Made by a program: the position numbers and the translations under genes | NCBI GenBank assembly: GCA_963748095.1 | Contig: CAVVIO010000018.1 | Coordinates: 1-64,000, forward strand | Direction: 5' to 3' | DNA: 64,000 nucleotides | Source of the DNA: CAVVIO01 sp963748095 | GTDB taxonomy: Bacteria > Bacteroidota > Bacteroidia > Bacteroidales > UBA10428 | The notes under the pieces: generated by a model | What the model saw: only the letters and a program-made list of their open reading frames with translations | Databases searched by the model: none | Told to the model about the DNA's origin: nothing | Shown here: positions 45,293 to 55,289 of the stretch, one piece after another | Layout: each line of letters opens with the position of its first letter | Numbering within the stretch: position 1 is the stretch's first letter

Positions 45293-46285
45293 TTGTTGCC
45301 ATTGGTAAAGATTGGTGAAATAGAACTGCCTGATAAGCCATTATTACTGGCTCCCATGGAAGATGTTACAGACCCGTCGTTCCGGTATGTGTGTAAGCAA
45401 TATGGGGCCGATTTGATGTATACAGAATTTATTTCTTCTGACGGGCTTATTCGCGACGGAAAGAAAAGTGTACAAAAATTGAGGTTATTTGATTATGAGC
45501 GACCGATAGGTATCCAGTTATATGGGCATCTAATCGATTCGATGCTGGAAGCCACGCTTATTGCCACGGAATCAGGACCTGAACTAATCGATTTGAATTT
45601 TGGATGCCCGGTAAGAAAAATTGCCAACCGGGGTGCCGGAGCAGGAATGTTGAACAATATTCCATTGATGATAGAAATGACAGCGGCCATTGTAAAAGCT
45701 ACACATTTGCCAGTAACTGTAAAAACGCGGTTGGGTTGGGACGAACAATCGAAAGACATTGTTGAAATTGCTGAAAAGTTGCAGGATGTCGGTATCCGGG
45801 CAATTACCATTCATGGCCGCACACGTGCCCAGCTTTATAAAGGGGTAGCCGACTGGACCCTGATTGGGGCAGTAAAAAATAATCCGCGTATGAAAATCCC
45901 GGTATTTGGCAATGGCGATATTACTTCTCCTGAAAAAGCAAAGGAAGCATTTGACAAGTATGGTGTTGATGGGATAATGATCGGACGGGCTGCTGTGGGT
46001 AAGCCTTGGATATTCCGGGAGATCAGGCATTTTTTGAATACAGGGGAACAATTACAGCCGCTGTCTTTACCTGAAAAAGTAGAACTTGCCAGGATACATT
46101 TTAAAAGATCGCTCGAAACCAAAGAAGGTCAGCGAAGTATATTTGAAATGCGGCGGCATTTCTCAAATTATTTCAAGGGTTTACCCGATTTCAGGGAACT
46201 TCGGCTTAAACTGGTAACTTCACTCGATGCAGATGAGATTCTGAAACTGCTCGATGTGATAAAAGAAAAGTACAGTAGCTATTGA
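45293..46285 (+). CDS. dusB: tRNA-dihydrouridine synthase
   Basis: The 330-residue FMN enzyme reduces uridines to dihydrouridine in the D-loop of tRNA. Motifs are LLLAPMEDVTDPSFRYVCKQ, NFGCPVRKIANRGAGAGML with the catalytic Cys, VKTRLGWDEQ, ITIHGRTRAQLYKG and GIMIGRAAVGKPWIF. The protein is of DusB type by length and by the C-terminal helical domain. There is no ATG in a suitable place; I use TTG at 45293, and the next codon (TTG, 45296) is equally possible. The start lies 43 bases from the divergent CPBP gene, so their promoters must overlap. Confidence 0.93.
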   Translation: MLPLVKIGEIELPDKPLLLAPMEDVTDPSFRYVCKQYGADLMYTEFISSDGLIRDGKKSVQKLRLFDYERPIGIQLYGHLIDSMLEATLIATESGPELIDLNFGCPVRKIANRGAGAGMLNNIPLMIEMTAAIVKATHLPVTVKTRLGWDEQSKDIVEIAEKLQDVGIRAITIHGRTRAQLYKGVADWTLIGAVKNNPRMKIPVFGNGDITSPEKAKEAFDKYGVDGIMIGRAAVGKPWIFREIRHFLNTGEQLQPLSLPEKVELARIHFKRSLETKEGQRSIFEMRRHFSNYFKGLPDFRELRLKLVTSLDADEILKLLDVIKEKYSSY

Positions 46286-46317
46286 AAAATTCAGATTGAT
46301 TATCTTTAACTTGAAAT

Positions 46318-46933
46318 ATGGATGCACAAAAAAAGATAAAACGTTTCTGGGAATGGTTCGAAAAAAATAATCAGAAATTTCTTTTTCTGAACGACACAAC
46401 TGATTATGCAAAACAAAAATTGCTCGATGAATTTTTATCTCAATTACATCTATTTAATAAAAACCTTTATTTCATAATTGGTGGCGACCCGGACAAGGGC
46501 AAAATGGAACTGATCATTACGGCTGATGGGATTGTTGACTATTTTCAGAAAGTGGAGGATCTCGTTAAGTCAGGCTCCTCAACTAAAAGACTGGGAAATA
46601 ACAGCATTTAAGCCGGCAATGGGCCCGGGTTTTAAAACGGAATTTCGCGGACATGAATTTGATCCCGGTAAAACAATTTTTATCCCTTTAAATAATAAGC
46701 AAAATCCCCGGGCAATTGGCCTGCATATTTGTTATCCGGATTATGAAATTGAGGAACGGGAAATTTTCGTTCAGGGAACTTATATTATGATTGACGCATT
46801 GATAGGTGAAAAATCGACAGCCACGGACATTAATTATATGGATGTGATCAGGACCCCTGAAAATATCTCGGAATATAATTTCAGACATTTGAGTGAATTG
46901 CAGGATTTTATCAATGAAAAGAAAAAGGCCTGA
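46318..46933 (+). pseudogene. Uncharacterised protein, one frameshift
   Basis: The frame begins at 46318 (IKRFWEWFEKNNQKFLF) and ends early at 46611. An extra G near 46573-46574 is the cause. The rest runs in the next frame to 46933 (SQAPQLKDWEITAFKPAMGP, then ICYPDYEIEEREIF and GTYIMIDALIGE). Repaired, it reads DLVKS-APQLKDWE and gives a ~204-residue soluble protein rich in aromatic and acidic residues. I do not recognise the family. It sits 32 bases after dusB and 30 bases before the convergent nadB gene. Confidence 0.7.
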
Positions 46934-46962
46934 TATAAAAAAGGCTATTGATAGATATTTAG

Positions 46963-48540
46963 TCAGGAAATTTTTCTCTTTGCATGCGGATAATCAATGT
47001 TATAATGTAATCCGAGGCTTTCTTGCCGGTGTTGTGCCATCCTGATCACTAAATAACCCACATTGATGAGGTTACGTAATTCGCATAATTGTTTTGAAAG
47101 TGTAGAGGTTCGAAATAATTCCTCCGTTTCCCGGTATAATATTTCCAACCGGTCGAGTGCACGTTTCAGACGAAGGTTCGAACGAACTATTCCCACATAG
47201 TTACTGAAAATTTGCTGTACTTCCTTATAACTCTGTGTGATCAGCACCATTTCTTCCGGGTGAAAAGTCCCTTTATCGTTCCAGTCGGGAATCCCTTTTT
47301 GTATTTCAATGCCCTTTATTTTGCTTACAGCATCTTTGGCAGCACGGTCGGCATATACGATCGCCTCGATAAGCGAGTTGGAAGCCAGTCGGTTGGCCCC
47401 GTGCAAACCGGTGGATGAGGTTTCACCGGCAGCATACAAACGATTGATCCAGGTATGTCCGTTCATATCAACTTTAATTCCGCCGCACAAATAATGGGCA
47501 GCAGGAACTACGGGAATCATATCTTTGGTAATATCTATTCCAAGGGATTTGCATTTTTCGTAAATATTCGGAAAATGATCGATCAGTTTTTTTGCATCGA
47601 GATGGGTACAATCGAGGTACACAAAATCATCTCCCCGCATTTTCATTTCATTATCAATAGCTCTTGCTACAATGTCACGTGGTGCAAGAGAACCCCGTTC
47701 ATCGTATTTTTCCATAAAGGAATTCCCGTCATGGGTTTTCAGTATTCCACCGAAACCACGCATTGCTTCAGTAATCAGAAAAGACGGCATTTCCCCTGGA
47801 TTGTAAAGAGAAGTGGGATGAAATTGGACAAATTCCATATTTTCCACTGTCCCTTTGGCACGGTAAACCATAGCGATTCCGTCGCCGGTAGCTACGGGAG
47901 GGTTGGTTGTGGTGGAATAAAGGTTCCCTGTACCTCCTGTGGCGATAAGTGTGAATTTTGACAGAAAGGTCTTTATTTCCTTGGTTTTTAAATCGAGTGC
48001 GTAAGCTCCGTAACATTCAATATCATCATGTATCCTTTTTACCAGCTTACCTAATTGATGCTGGGTAATGATATCCAGGGCAAAATGATCTTCGAAAATC
48101 TGAATGTTCGGGTGTGTTTTTAACTTTCTACTTAAAGTCTGTTGAATTTCTTCCCCTGTATTATCTTTATGATGCAGTATCCGGTGTTCCGAGTGTCCTC
48201 CTTCCCTGGCAAGGTCGAAGTTACCACCCGGTTCTTTGTCGAATTTTGCACCCCATTGTATAAGTTCCTCTATTTGACGCGGAGCTTCTTTTACTACCAT
48301 ATCAACAACTTCACGGTTACACAATCCGTCACCGGCAACCAGTGTATCCTGTATATGTTTCTTATAGGAATCTGGTTTATAGGTCACGGCAGCGATGCCT
48401 CCCTGCGCATAACTGGTATTTGTTTCTTCCAGTCCTGATTTGGTAATAAGAGCTACTTTACCATAATCGGCTACTTTCAGGGCAAAGCTCGAACCTGCCA
48501 GCCCCGAGCCTATTATCAGAAAATCATATTCAAGGCTCAT
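46963..48540 (-). CDS. nadB: L-aspartate oxidase
   Basis: The 525-residue flavoenzyme oxidises L-aspartate to iminoaspartate, the first step of NAD synthesis. It shows the FAD-binding IIGSGLAGSSFALKVAD at the N-terminus, NTSYAQGGIAAV, the REGGHSEHRILHHKDNTGEE segment characteristic of NadB over SdhA, QFHPTSLY and GLHGANRLASNSLIEA. The length is typical. In anaerobic conditions fumarate can serve as the acceptor. No nadA or nadC is in the window. It is separated by 68 bases from the ABC permease gene upstream. Confidence 0.94.
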   Translation of the reverse strand: MSLEYDFLIIGSGLAGSSFALKVADYGKVALITKSGLEETNTSYAQGGIAAVTYKPDSYKKHIQDTLVAGDGLCNREVVDMVVKEAPRQIEELIQWGAKFDKEPGGNFDLAREGGHSEHRILHHKDNTGEEIQQTLSRKLKTHPNIQIFEDHFALDIITQHQLGKLVKRIHDDIECYGAYALDLKTKEIKTFLSKFTLIATGGTGNLYSTTTNPPVATGDGIAMVYRAKGTVENMEFVQFHPTSLYNPGEMPSFLITEAMRGFGGILKTHDGNSFMEKYDERGSLAPRDIVARAIDNEMKMRGDDFVYLDCTHLDAKKLIDHFPNIYEKCKSLGIDITKDMIPVVPAAHYLCGGIKVDMNGHTWINRLYAAGETSSTGLHGANRLASNSLIEAIVYADRAAKDAVSKIKGIEIQKGIPDWNDKGTFHPEEMVLITQSYKEVQQIFSNYVGIVRSNLRLKRALDRLEILYRETEELFRTSTLSKQLCELRNLINVGYLVIRMAQHRQESLGLHYNIDYPHAKRKIS

Positions 48541-48608
48541 AAGGGATCAGTTGTATAAGTGAATTTTGGATTACAAAGATTGCAGGAATTAACATTATAT
48601 GCAACTGT

Positions 48609-51050
48609 TTATTCATATTTCAGCGATTCAACCGGATTGGAAAAAGAGGCTTTTATCACATGGTAACTAATAGTAATAATGGCAACCAGGATGGCAATAA
48701 TTCCGGAAACAATAAATATCCAGAATTGTATGTGTATCCGATAGACAAAATTGTCGAGCCATTTTTGCATGACGAATAATGATAATGGCAATGCCAGAAG
48801 AAAAGCAATTCCGATAAGACTTATCATATTCTTTGATAAGTGAAAACAAATTTGCCAGGTAGTAGCCCCCATAACTTTTCGAACACCTATAGCTTTCGTC
48901 TGTCTTTGTGTAGAATAGGCGGATAAACCAAACAGGCCGATACACGCAATGAAAATGGCGAGTGCTGTTAATATGCCAAATATTTTTCCTGAATTCCGGT
49001 CGTCTTTATACAGGTTGTTAATTTTATCGGAAAGGAAAAAATATCCGAATGGCTGATCAGGTAAAAATTCGTGCCATATTTTCTCAATTTGTTGAATTGT
49101 TGAACGGGTGTTTTTGCCCGAGAGCCGTACATTAATATAGGGGGTTACCTGGAAAGGGCCGGCAACATTCATCAATACAAAAGATTTAATATCCTGATGA
49201 AGTGAATTGTAATGAAAATCTTTCACTACACCAACTATTGTATATCGGCGGGGTGACTGCTCATTTTGTGCTGTAGCATACAGGTGGGCGCCCACAGGGT
49301 TGGTAAGATGAAATTCGCGAACTGCCGATTCATTAATTATAATGGAGAGGGAATCGTTGAACTCATTAGAAAATCCGCGTCCCTGAAGTACTTTTAATCC
49401 GAGTGTTGGTATAAAGTTGTTGTCTACCACCATTGCCCGCGATGTAATGACATCTGAATTTTTTAGTTCTTTCTGAAACATAACCCCAAAATAATAGCCT
49501 CCGGTAATCTCTGTATTCGATCTGGCAGTATTCATTACTCCCGGCAGTTTCTGTATCCGTTCTTCGAATGTCTCTTCAGCATTTTCGAGGTAATGTGCCC
49601 TTTCAATAATCAGAACATTGTTTTTATTATAACCCAGGTTTTTCCTGTTTAGATAGTTTATCTGGTTATATATCAGGATAAAAACGGAAATTAATGCAAT
49701 GGATATGAAAAACTGGAATATGACCAGTATATTTCTCTGTCGGCTTCCTTTTGAAAAATTGAAATAATTTCCTTTCAATACGGAAATAGGTTTTACGGAC
49801 GACAGCACAAAAGCGGGATATATTCCTGCCAGCAATCCTACAATAACACCCAGGAGCAGCAACACCGGAATCGTATACCAGTTATCGAAATAGAGTATTT
49901 CGAGTTGTTTTCCTAACAATGAATTAAAGAAGGGCAATACCATTCCGGCAATAGCAACAGCCAGAATAAGACTGACAGCAGTGATGGAAAGCGATTCGGA
50001 AAAGAATTGCCCGATCAGTTGTATTCTGGTAGAACCTGATAATTTTCTGATCCCTACTTCTTTGGCCCTTTCGGTTGACCGGGCGGTAGTAAGGTTTACA
50101 AAGTTAATGGAAGCGACAACCAGTACGAACAAAGCAATACTCAGGTAAATAATAACATAAAGTATATTTCCGTTGGGTTTTATTTCTCCTTCCAGATCGG
50201 AATAAAGATGAATTTTTTTTAAAGGCTGAAGGAAATATTCATATCCGTTTCCTGCTTTGGTATAATCTTTAAATGAAATGCCTGTTGCTTTCTCAATTTG
50301 TCCGGCAGCATATTTTTCTACCAGGCCGGGAAACTTTTTTTCAAGTGCTGCCGGATCAGCGCCGGGTTTAAGTTTGATATAAGTGAGCACCGAAAACGAG
50401 TAGTAATTAGGTTCATCTAACAGGCCTGTAATTTTCAGGCTTCCAAGGAAATCGAATTGAAGGTGTGAATTTTTAGGGATATCGGCACATACACCTGAAA
50501 TTTTAATAACACCGTTAGGAGTTATCAGTGTTTTTCCCAAGGCATCTTCATCGCCAAAATATTTTCGGGCAGTACTTTCCGTAATGACAAATGATCCGGG
50601 ATCACGCAGCGCGTTTTCCGGATTCCCGCTAATGAAGGGAATATTGAACATTTCGAAAAAATTCGAATCGGCAAAGCAAACATTTCGTTCCTTAAATGCC
50701 TGTTTTTCATTGCGAATTATAAATTCACCCCTTGTTACAAGCAGGCGCGTATAGCTCTCAATTTCAGGAAAATCGTTTTTTGCCGCTTCACCAATAGAAA
50801 CAGGTATAATGGCGTAATCGATTTCATTCTGTGGATAAATTCTTTTAAGGGCAATGCGATAAATACGGTCGGCATCTTGATAAAACCGGTCGTATGAAAA
50901 TTCGTCGATAACCTGCAGAGCCACCAGGAAAGCAAAAGCTATTCCTATAGATAAACCGGCAATATTGATAATTGAATACAGCTTATTTTGTATTAAATTT
51001 CTATAGGAAGTTATCAGGAAATTTTTCAGCACGGTTTCTTTTTTACACAA
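48609..51050 (-). CDS. ABC transporter permease, MacB/FtsX type
   Basis: The 813-residue inner-membrane protein has two tandem permease modules. Each opens with a helix, followed by a large periplasmic MacB_PCD domain and then three helices of an FtsX domain. LYSIINIAGLSIGIAFAFLV marks the first module. ERAKEVGIRKLSGSTRIQLI (residues ~330-350) and TKAIGVRKVMGATTWQICFH (~725-745) are the FtsX coupling segments. Such proteins work in mechanotransmission or lipoprotein/peptide export with a separate ATPase, which is not in the window. An internal GTG at 51032 (VLKNFLITSYRNL) is a credible alternative start. Confidence 0.87.
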   Translation of the reverse strand: MCKKETVLKNFLITSYRNLIQNKLYSIINIAGLSIGIAFAFLVALQVIDEFSYDRFYQDADRIYRIALKRIYPQNEIDYAIIPVSIGEAAKNDFPEIESYTRLLVTRGEFIIRNEKQAFKERNVCFADSNFFEMFNIPFISGNPENALRDPGSFVITESTARKYFGDEDALGKTLITPNGVIKISGVCADIPKNSHLQFDFLGSLKITGLLDEPNYYSFSVLTYIKLKPGADPAALEKKFPGLVEKYAAGQIEKATGISFKDYTKAGNGYEYFLQPLKKIHLYSDLEGEIKPNGNILYVIIYLSIALFVLVVASINFVNLTTARSTERAKEVGIRKLSGSTRIQLIGQFFSESLSITAVSLILAVAIAGMVLPFFNSLLGKQLEILYFDNWYTIPVLLLLGVIVGLLAGIYPAFVLSSVKPISVLKGNYFNFSKGSRQRNILVIFQFFISIALISVFILIYNQINYLNRKNLGYNKNNVLIIERAHYLENAEETFEERIQKLPGVMNTARSNTEITGGYYFGVMFQKELKNSDVITSRAMVVDNNFIPTLGLKVLQGRGFSNEFNDSLSIIINESAVREFHLTNPVGAHLYATAQNEQSPRRYTIVGVVKDFHYNSLHQDIKSFVLMNVAGPFQVTPYINVRLSGKNTRSTIQQIEKIWHEFLPDQPFGYFFLSDKINNLYKDDRNSGKIFGILTALAIFIACIGLFGLSAYSTQRQTKAIGVRKVMGATTWQICFHLSKNMISLIGIAFLLALPLSLFVMQKWLDNFVYRIHIQFWIFIVSGIIAILVAIITISYHVIKASFSNPVESLKYE

Positions 51051-51188
51051 CGGTTAAAATTAATAAATAATTTCCATGAGAGCAGCGCATGGATGCTATA
51101 ATCAGATAACTTTGATATTTCTGCCTTAGCCTTGTGGTTTGAATTTTTATTCCGGATAACAATATTATGAAAAGCAAACTATTTCATT

Positions 51189-51196
51189 TATTTTTG
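51189..51196 (+). promoter_or_regulatory. Candidate -7 box for glyS
   Basis: TATTTTTG matches TAnnTTTG and lies 49-56 bases before the glyS start codon, in the divergent spacer with the ABC permease gene. No clear TTTG -33 element is seen. Confidence 0.35.
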
Positions 51197-51244
51197 TCGC
51201 TTAAATTAAAATAAGTATTCATTGATCTGAAAAACAATAATTAA

Positions 51245-52795
51245 ATGGCCCAGGACGATCTTTTCAAAAAAATAATTGCGCATTGCAAAGAGTATGGTTT
51301 CATTTTTCCATCAAGCGAAATTTACGACGGTTTAAGCGCTGTATATGATTATGGACAGAATGGAGTAGAGTTAAAAAATAATATAAAAAAATATTGGTGG
51401 GACTCGATGGTAAGGCTGCATGAAAATATTGTCGGGATCGATTCGGCAATATTCATGCATCCCCGTATTTGGGAGGCTTCCGGACATGTGGGGGCATTCA
51501 ATGATCCGCTGATCGACAATAAAGATTCAAAAAAACGTTACCGGGCAGATCAGTTAATTGAAGATTATTTGCAAAAACTGGAAGACAAGATACAGAAAGA
51601 AATAGACAAAGCTGCCGCAAAATTCGGAGATGCCTTTGATGAAAAAAAATTCCGCGAGACAAATCCCCGGGTACAGGCCAATCAGGCCAAGGTGGATGAA
51701 ACACGTAAACGCTACATTTCTGCTTTGGGAAAAGAAGATCTGAAAGAAATTAAACAAATTATCATTGATGCCGACATAGCCGATCCGGAATCAGGATCGA
51801 AAAACTGGACAGATGTACGCCAGTTTAACCTGATGTTCAGTACGCAGCTTGGTTCGGTGAGTGAAGATGCCAACACTATTTACCTGCGTCCGGAGACTGC
51901 ACAGGGAATATTTGTAAACTTTCTGAATGTTCAGAAAACAGCACGTATGAAGATCCCATTTGGAATAGCCCAGATAGGAAAAGCTTTCAGGAATGAAATA
52001 GTTGCCCGCCAGTTTATTTTGCGTATGCGTGAATTCGAACAAATGGAAATGCAGTATTTTATTCAGCCGGGATCGGAGATGGAATGGTACGAATACTGGA
52101 AGGAAAAACGCATGAAATGGCATAAAGCGCTTGGAATGGGAGATGAAAAATACCGTTTTCACGATCATGATAAACTGGCACATTACGCCAATGCAGCGGC
52201 CGATATCGAATTTCAGTTTCCCATTGGATTCAAGGAAGTGGAAGGAATTCATTCCAGAACGGATTTCGATCTGGGGAACCATGAGAAATTCTCGGGTAAG
52301 AAAATACAGTATTTCGATAATGAACTGAACAAAAGCTATGTCCCTTATGTGATTGAAACCTCTATCGGTGTCGACCGCATGTTTTTTACTGTTATTGCCA
52401 ACGGATATACCGAAGAAAAAGTAGAACGTGAAGGCAGTACCAAAGAGGAACGGGTGGTTATGAAAATTCCGCCTGCACTGGCGCCTGTAAAACTCGCCGT
52501 ATTGCCACTTACCAAAAAAGATGGTTTGCCCGAAAAGGCACGACAGATTATTGACAGGATGAAATTCGATTTTAACTGCCAGTATGAAGAGAAAGATTCG
52601 ATTGGCCGCAGGTACCGCAGGCAGGATGCTATCGGAACTCCTTTCTGTATTACGATTGATCATGAAACTTTGGAAAACAATACAGTTACTATCCGTTACC
52701 GCGACACGATGGAACAGGAACGGGTAGATGTAGGTAAACTGCCTGAAATCATGGAGGACAAAGTAAGCATGAAAAATTTGCTGGAACAGTTATAA
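51245..52795 (+). CDS. glyS: Glycine--tRNA ligase (homodimeric type)
   Basis: The 516-residue class II enzyme charges tRNA-Gly. It is the single-chain alpha2 form shared with archaea, eukaryotes and many Bacteroidota, not the alpha2beta2 form. The N-terminal part shows GLSAVYDYGQNGVELKNNIK and HPRIWEASGHVGAFNDPLID. Motif 2 is GIAQIGKAFRNEIVARQFIL followed by REFEQMEMQYF. Motif 3 lies at ETSIGVDRMFF, and the anticodon-binding domain covers residues ~410-516 (PVKLAVLPL). A long antisense open frame inside it is a shadow. The next gene starts at the base after its stop codon. Confidence 0.96.
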   Translation: MAQDDLFKKIIAHCKEYGFIFPSSEIYDGLSAVYDYGQNGVELKNNIKKYWWDSMVRLHENIVGIDSAIFMHPRIWEASGHVGAFNDPLIDNKDSKKRYRADQLIEDYLQKLEDKIQKEIDKAAAKFGDAFDEKKFRETNPRVQANQAKVDETRKRYISALGKEDLKEIKQIIIDADIADPESGSKNWTDVRQFNLMFSTQLGSVSEDANTIYLRPETAQGIFVNFLNVQKTARMKIPFGIAQIGKAFRNEIVARQFILRMREFEQMEMQYFIQPGSEMEWYEYWKEKRMKWHKALGMGDEKYRFHDHDKLAHYANAAADIEFQFPIGFKEVEGIHSRTDFDLGNHEKFSGKKIQYFDNELNKSYVPYVIETSIGVDRMFFTVIANGYTEEKVEREGSTKEERVVMKIPPALAPVKLAVLPLTKKDGLPEKARQIIDRMKFDFNCQYEEKDSIGRRYRRQDAIGTPFCITIDHETLENNTVTIRYRDTMEQERVDVGKLPEIMEDKVSMKNLLEQL

Positions 52796-54098
52796 ATGAA
52801 AAAAGTCCTGATCATCACCTATTACTGGCCTCCCAGCGGAGGGTCACAAGTACTGCGATGGTTGAAATTCGTTAAATACCTTCGGGAATTCGGATGGGAA
52901 CCGGTTGTGTATACGCCGGAAAATCCGGAAGCTCCTGAAACAGATACTTCGAATTTGAAAGGACATCCCGGAAAATTTAGAAATTATTAAAAAGCGAATC
53001 TGGGAACCTTATCAGGCATATAAAATCTTCCTTGGAAAGAAAAAGGACGAAAAACTTTCAACCGCTTTTTTAAGTGAAGAAAAAAAAGGAAAGAAATTTA
53101 CAGGAAAAATAGCATTGTGGATCAGGAGTAATTTTTTTATACCTGATGCCCGGCGATTCTGGATAAAACCCTCAGTTCATTATCTTACAGATTATTTAAA
53201 AAATCATCCTGTAGAAGCGATCATTACTACAGGTCCTCCTCACAGCATGCATCTGATCGGCATGCACTTGAAGAAAAAGACTAGTATTCCCTGGCTGGCC
53301 GATTTTAGGGATCCATGGACCAACATTGATTTCTATAAAGAATTATTATTGTCCCGTAGGGCTGACAGACGGCATCATAAGCTGGAAAAAAGGGTGGTGG
53401 TAACAGCTGATTGTGTGCTAACTGTAGGAAATACCATGACAAAAGAATTCCGGGAGTTGGGAGGCAATAAAGTGTACACACTTACCAATGGTTTCGATAC
53501 GGATGATTTGCCGGATGACAAGGTTACTGAAGATGAAAAATTTTCGATAGTACATGTCGGCACTATTCCGCAAAGCAGGAACAGCAACACGCTTTGGGAA
53601 GTATTGGCTGAATTGGCAATAGAAGAAAAAGGATTCAAAGATCAGTTGATTATCCGGTTGATTGGCCGTGTTGATAATTCTGTGGTTTCTTCTTTGAAAA
53701 AATGTAACTTGCTTTCAAATGTGGAAATGAAAAGTTATATGCCTCACCACGAAGCCATCAAACTAATGAAACAAAGCTGCGTACTTTTATTGCTTATCAA
53801 TAATACTCCCAATGCAAAGGGAATCCTTACCAATAAGTTTTTCGAGTACCTTTCTGTTCAAAAGCCGGTATTGGCGATCGGGCCGGAAGATGGTGATATA
53901 GCAGGTATTTTAACCGAAACAAACGCGGGTAATATTGCCGGTTATGAGGACAGGAAGAAAATGAAAAAAGTGATTTCAGAATATTATCACCAGTATAGAA
54001 CAGGGGAAAGTAAAATGAAATTTCTTACTATTGATAATTATTCCCGTAAAAATCTTACCGCGAAATTGGCTGGTATTTTAAATGAAATAACCCATTGA
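52796..54098 (+). pseudogene. Glycosyltransferase (GT4-like), one frameshift
   Basis: It starts directly after glyS (MKKVLIITYYWPPSGGSQVL), an N-terminus common in Bacteroidota GT4-type enzymes. The frame breaks at GG 52961-52962 because of an extra base and stops at 52990. The continuation (DIPENLEIIKKRIWEPYQAY, then 53115-54098) contains TTGPPHSMHLIG, PWLADFRDPWTNIDFYKELL, TLTNGFDTDDLPDD, SIVHVGTIPQSRNSNTLWEV and NKFFEYLSVQKPVLAIGPED. The repaired length is ~433 residues. The stop overlaps the wecB start by 4 bases, so the pair acts in the same pathway. The genomic copy is probably inactive unless the indel is an error. Confidence 0.8.
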
Positions 54099-55168
54099 AA
54101 AAAATTGTCACCATATTAGGAGCTCGTCCCCAGTTTATAAAGGCCGCTGCAGTGAGCCGGGCCGCAAAGGAATTTCCTGTTAAAGAAGTGATCGTTCATA
54201 CCGGTCAGCACTTTGATAAAGACATGTCAGATGTGTTTTTTGAAGAAATGGAAATTCCCCGTCCGGATTACATGCTGGATATAAACAACCTTTCACACGG
54301 GGCTATGACAGGACGGATGCTGGAAGAAATCGAAAAAGTGTTGCAGATGGAAAAACCCGACATAGTAATGGTTTACGGGGACACTAATTCAACGCTGGCG
54401 GGAGCGCTGGCTGCAAAGAAACTGCATATAAAGGTGGCACATGTAGAAGCAGGATTACGATCATTCAACATGAATATGCCTGAAGAAATTAACCGTATAC
54501 TTACTGACAGGATATCGGATTACCTGTTTTGCCCAACGGAAACCGCGATCAAAAATCTTGACCGGGAAGGTTATGCCAATTTCAATAGTCAGGTTCAAAT
54601 GGTAGGAGATGTTATGTACGATGCTGCACTGTATTATGAAAAAAAATCGGATGAGATCTCAAAAGTAATATCGAAGTTGAAATTGGAATCGGGAAATTAC
54701 GTGTTGTGTACTGTACATCGTCAGGAAAACACCGATGATCCGGCCCGGTTAAAGGCTGTTTTTACAGCGCTGGATGAAATTAATAAAACTATACCGGTTG
54801 TTTTACCTATTCATCCACGGACTCGTAAGATTTTATCGCAATCGGATATTCAAACTTCAATCCGGTTGATAGACCCAGTAGGTTACTTTGATATAATACA
54901 ATTGCTGAAAAATTCCCGGCTGGTGATGACCGACAGTGGCGGAATGCAAAAAGAAGCTTATTTTTTCAAAAAGTACTGCATTACTCTACGCGATGAAACT
55001 GAGTGGGTAGAACTGGTGGAGAATGGGTATAATAAGTTGGCTGGGGCAAATACGAAGAAAATAATGGACATCTTTTCACATATTTTGTCATTGACATTTC
55101 CGGTAACATCACCACTATACGGAACAGGGAAAGCTAGTCATCAAGTGGCTGCTTTATTAAGTCGGTAA
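54095..55168 (+). CDS. wecB: UDP-N-acetylglucosamine 2-epimerase (non-hydrolysing)
   Basis: The 357-residue GT-B-fold epimerase interconverts UDP-GlcNAc and UDP-ManNAc, a precursor of surface polysaccharides. Motifs include ILGARPQFIKAAAVSRA, HTGQHFDKDMSDVFFEE, VYGDTNSTLAGALAAKKL, VAHVEAGLRSFNMNMPEE, NRILTDRIS, CTVHRQENTD and TDSGGMQKEAYFF. I use the TTG at 54095 as start because the conserved KKIVTILGARPQ begins right behind it and no ATG is available. It overlaps the preceding glycosyltransferase stop (TTGA). The spacer downstream to the convergent flippase gene is 121 bases. Confidence 0.93.
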   Translation: MKKIVTILGARPQFIKAAAVSRAAKEFPVKEVIVHTGQHFDKDMSDVFFEEMEIPRPDYMLDINNLSHGAMTGRMLEEIEKVLQMEKPDIVMVYGDTNSTLAGALAAKKLHIKVAHVEAGLRSFNMNMPEEINRILTDRISDYLFCPTETAIKNLDREGYANFNSQVQMVGDVMYDAALYYEKKSDEISKVISKLKLESGNYVLCTVHRQENTDDPARLKAVFTALDEINKTIPVVLPIHPRTRKILSQSDIQTSIRLIDPVGYFDIIQLLKNSRLVMTDSGGMQKEAYFFKKYCITLRDETEWVELVENGYNKLAGANTKKIMDIFSHILSLTFPVTSPLYGTGKASHQVAALLSR

Positions 55169-55289
55169 TATTTGCTTTCAGATTTCACTTTAATCGCGAA
55201 ACATATAACTGATTTAAAAGACATATTCTAAGAATTGCAATAGCTTCAGAAAAATGGGGATGATGTAATCTTATTTCTATCATTATGAA

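Noticed and set aside
47455..47961. 168-codon open frame antisense to nadB
   Set aside because: Shadow frame within a clearly coding minus-strand gene.
51791..52663. 290-codon open frame antisense to glyS
   Set aside because: Shadow of the strongly conserved glyS frame; composition shows no independent protein.
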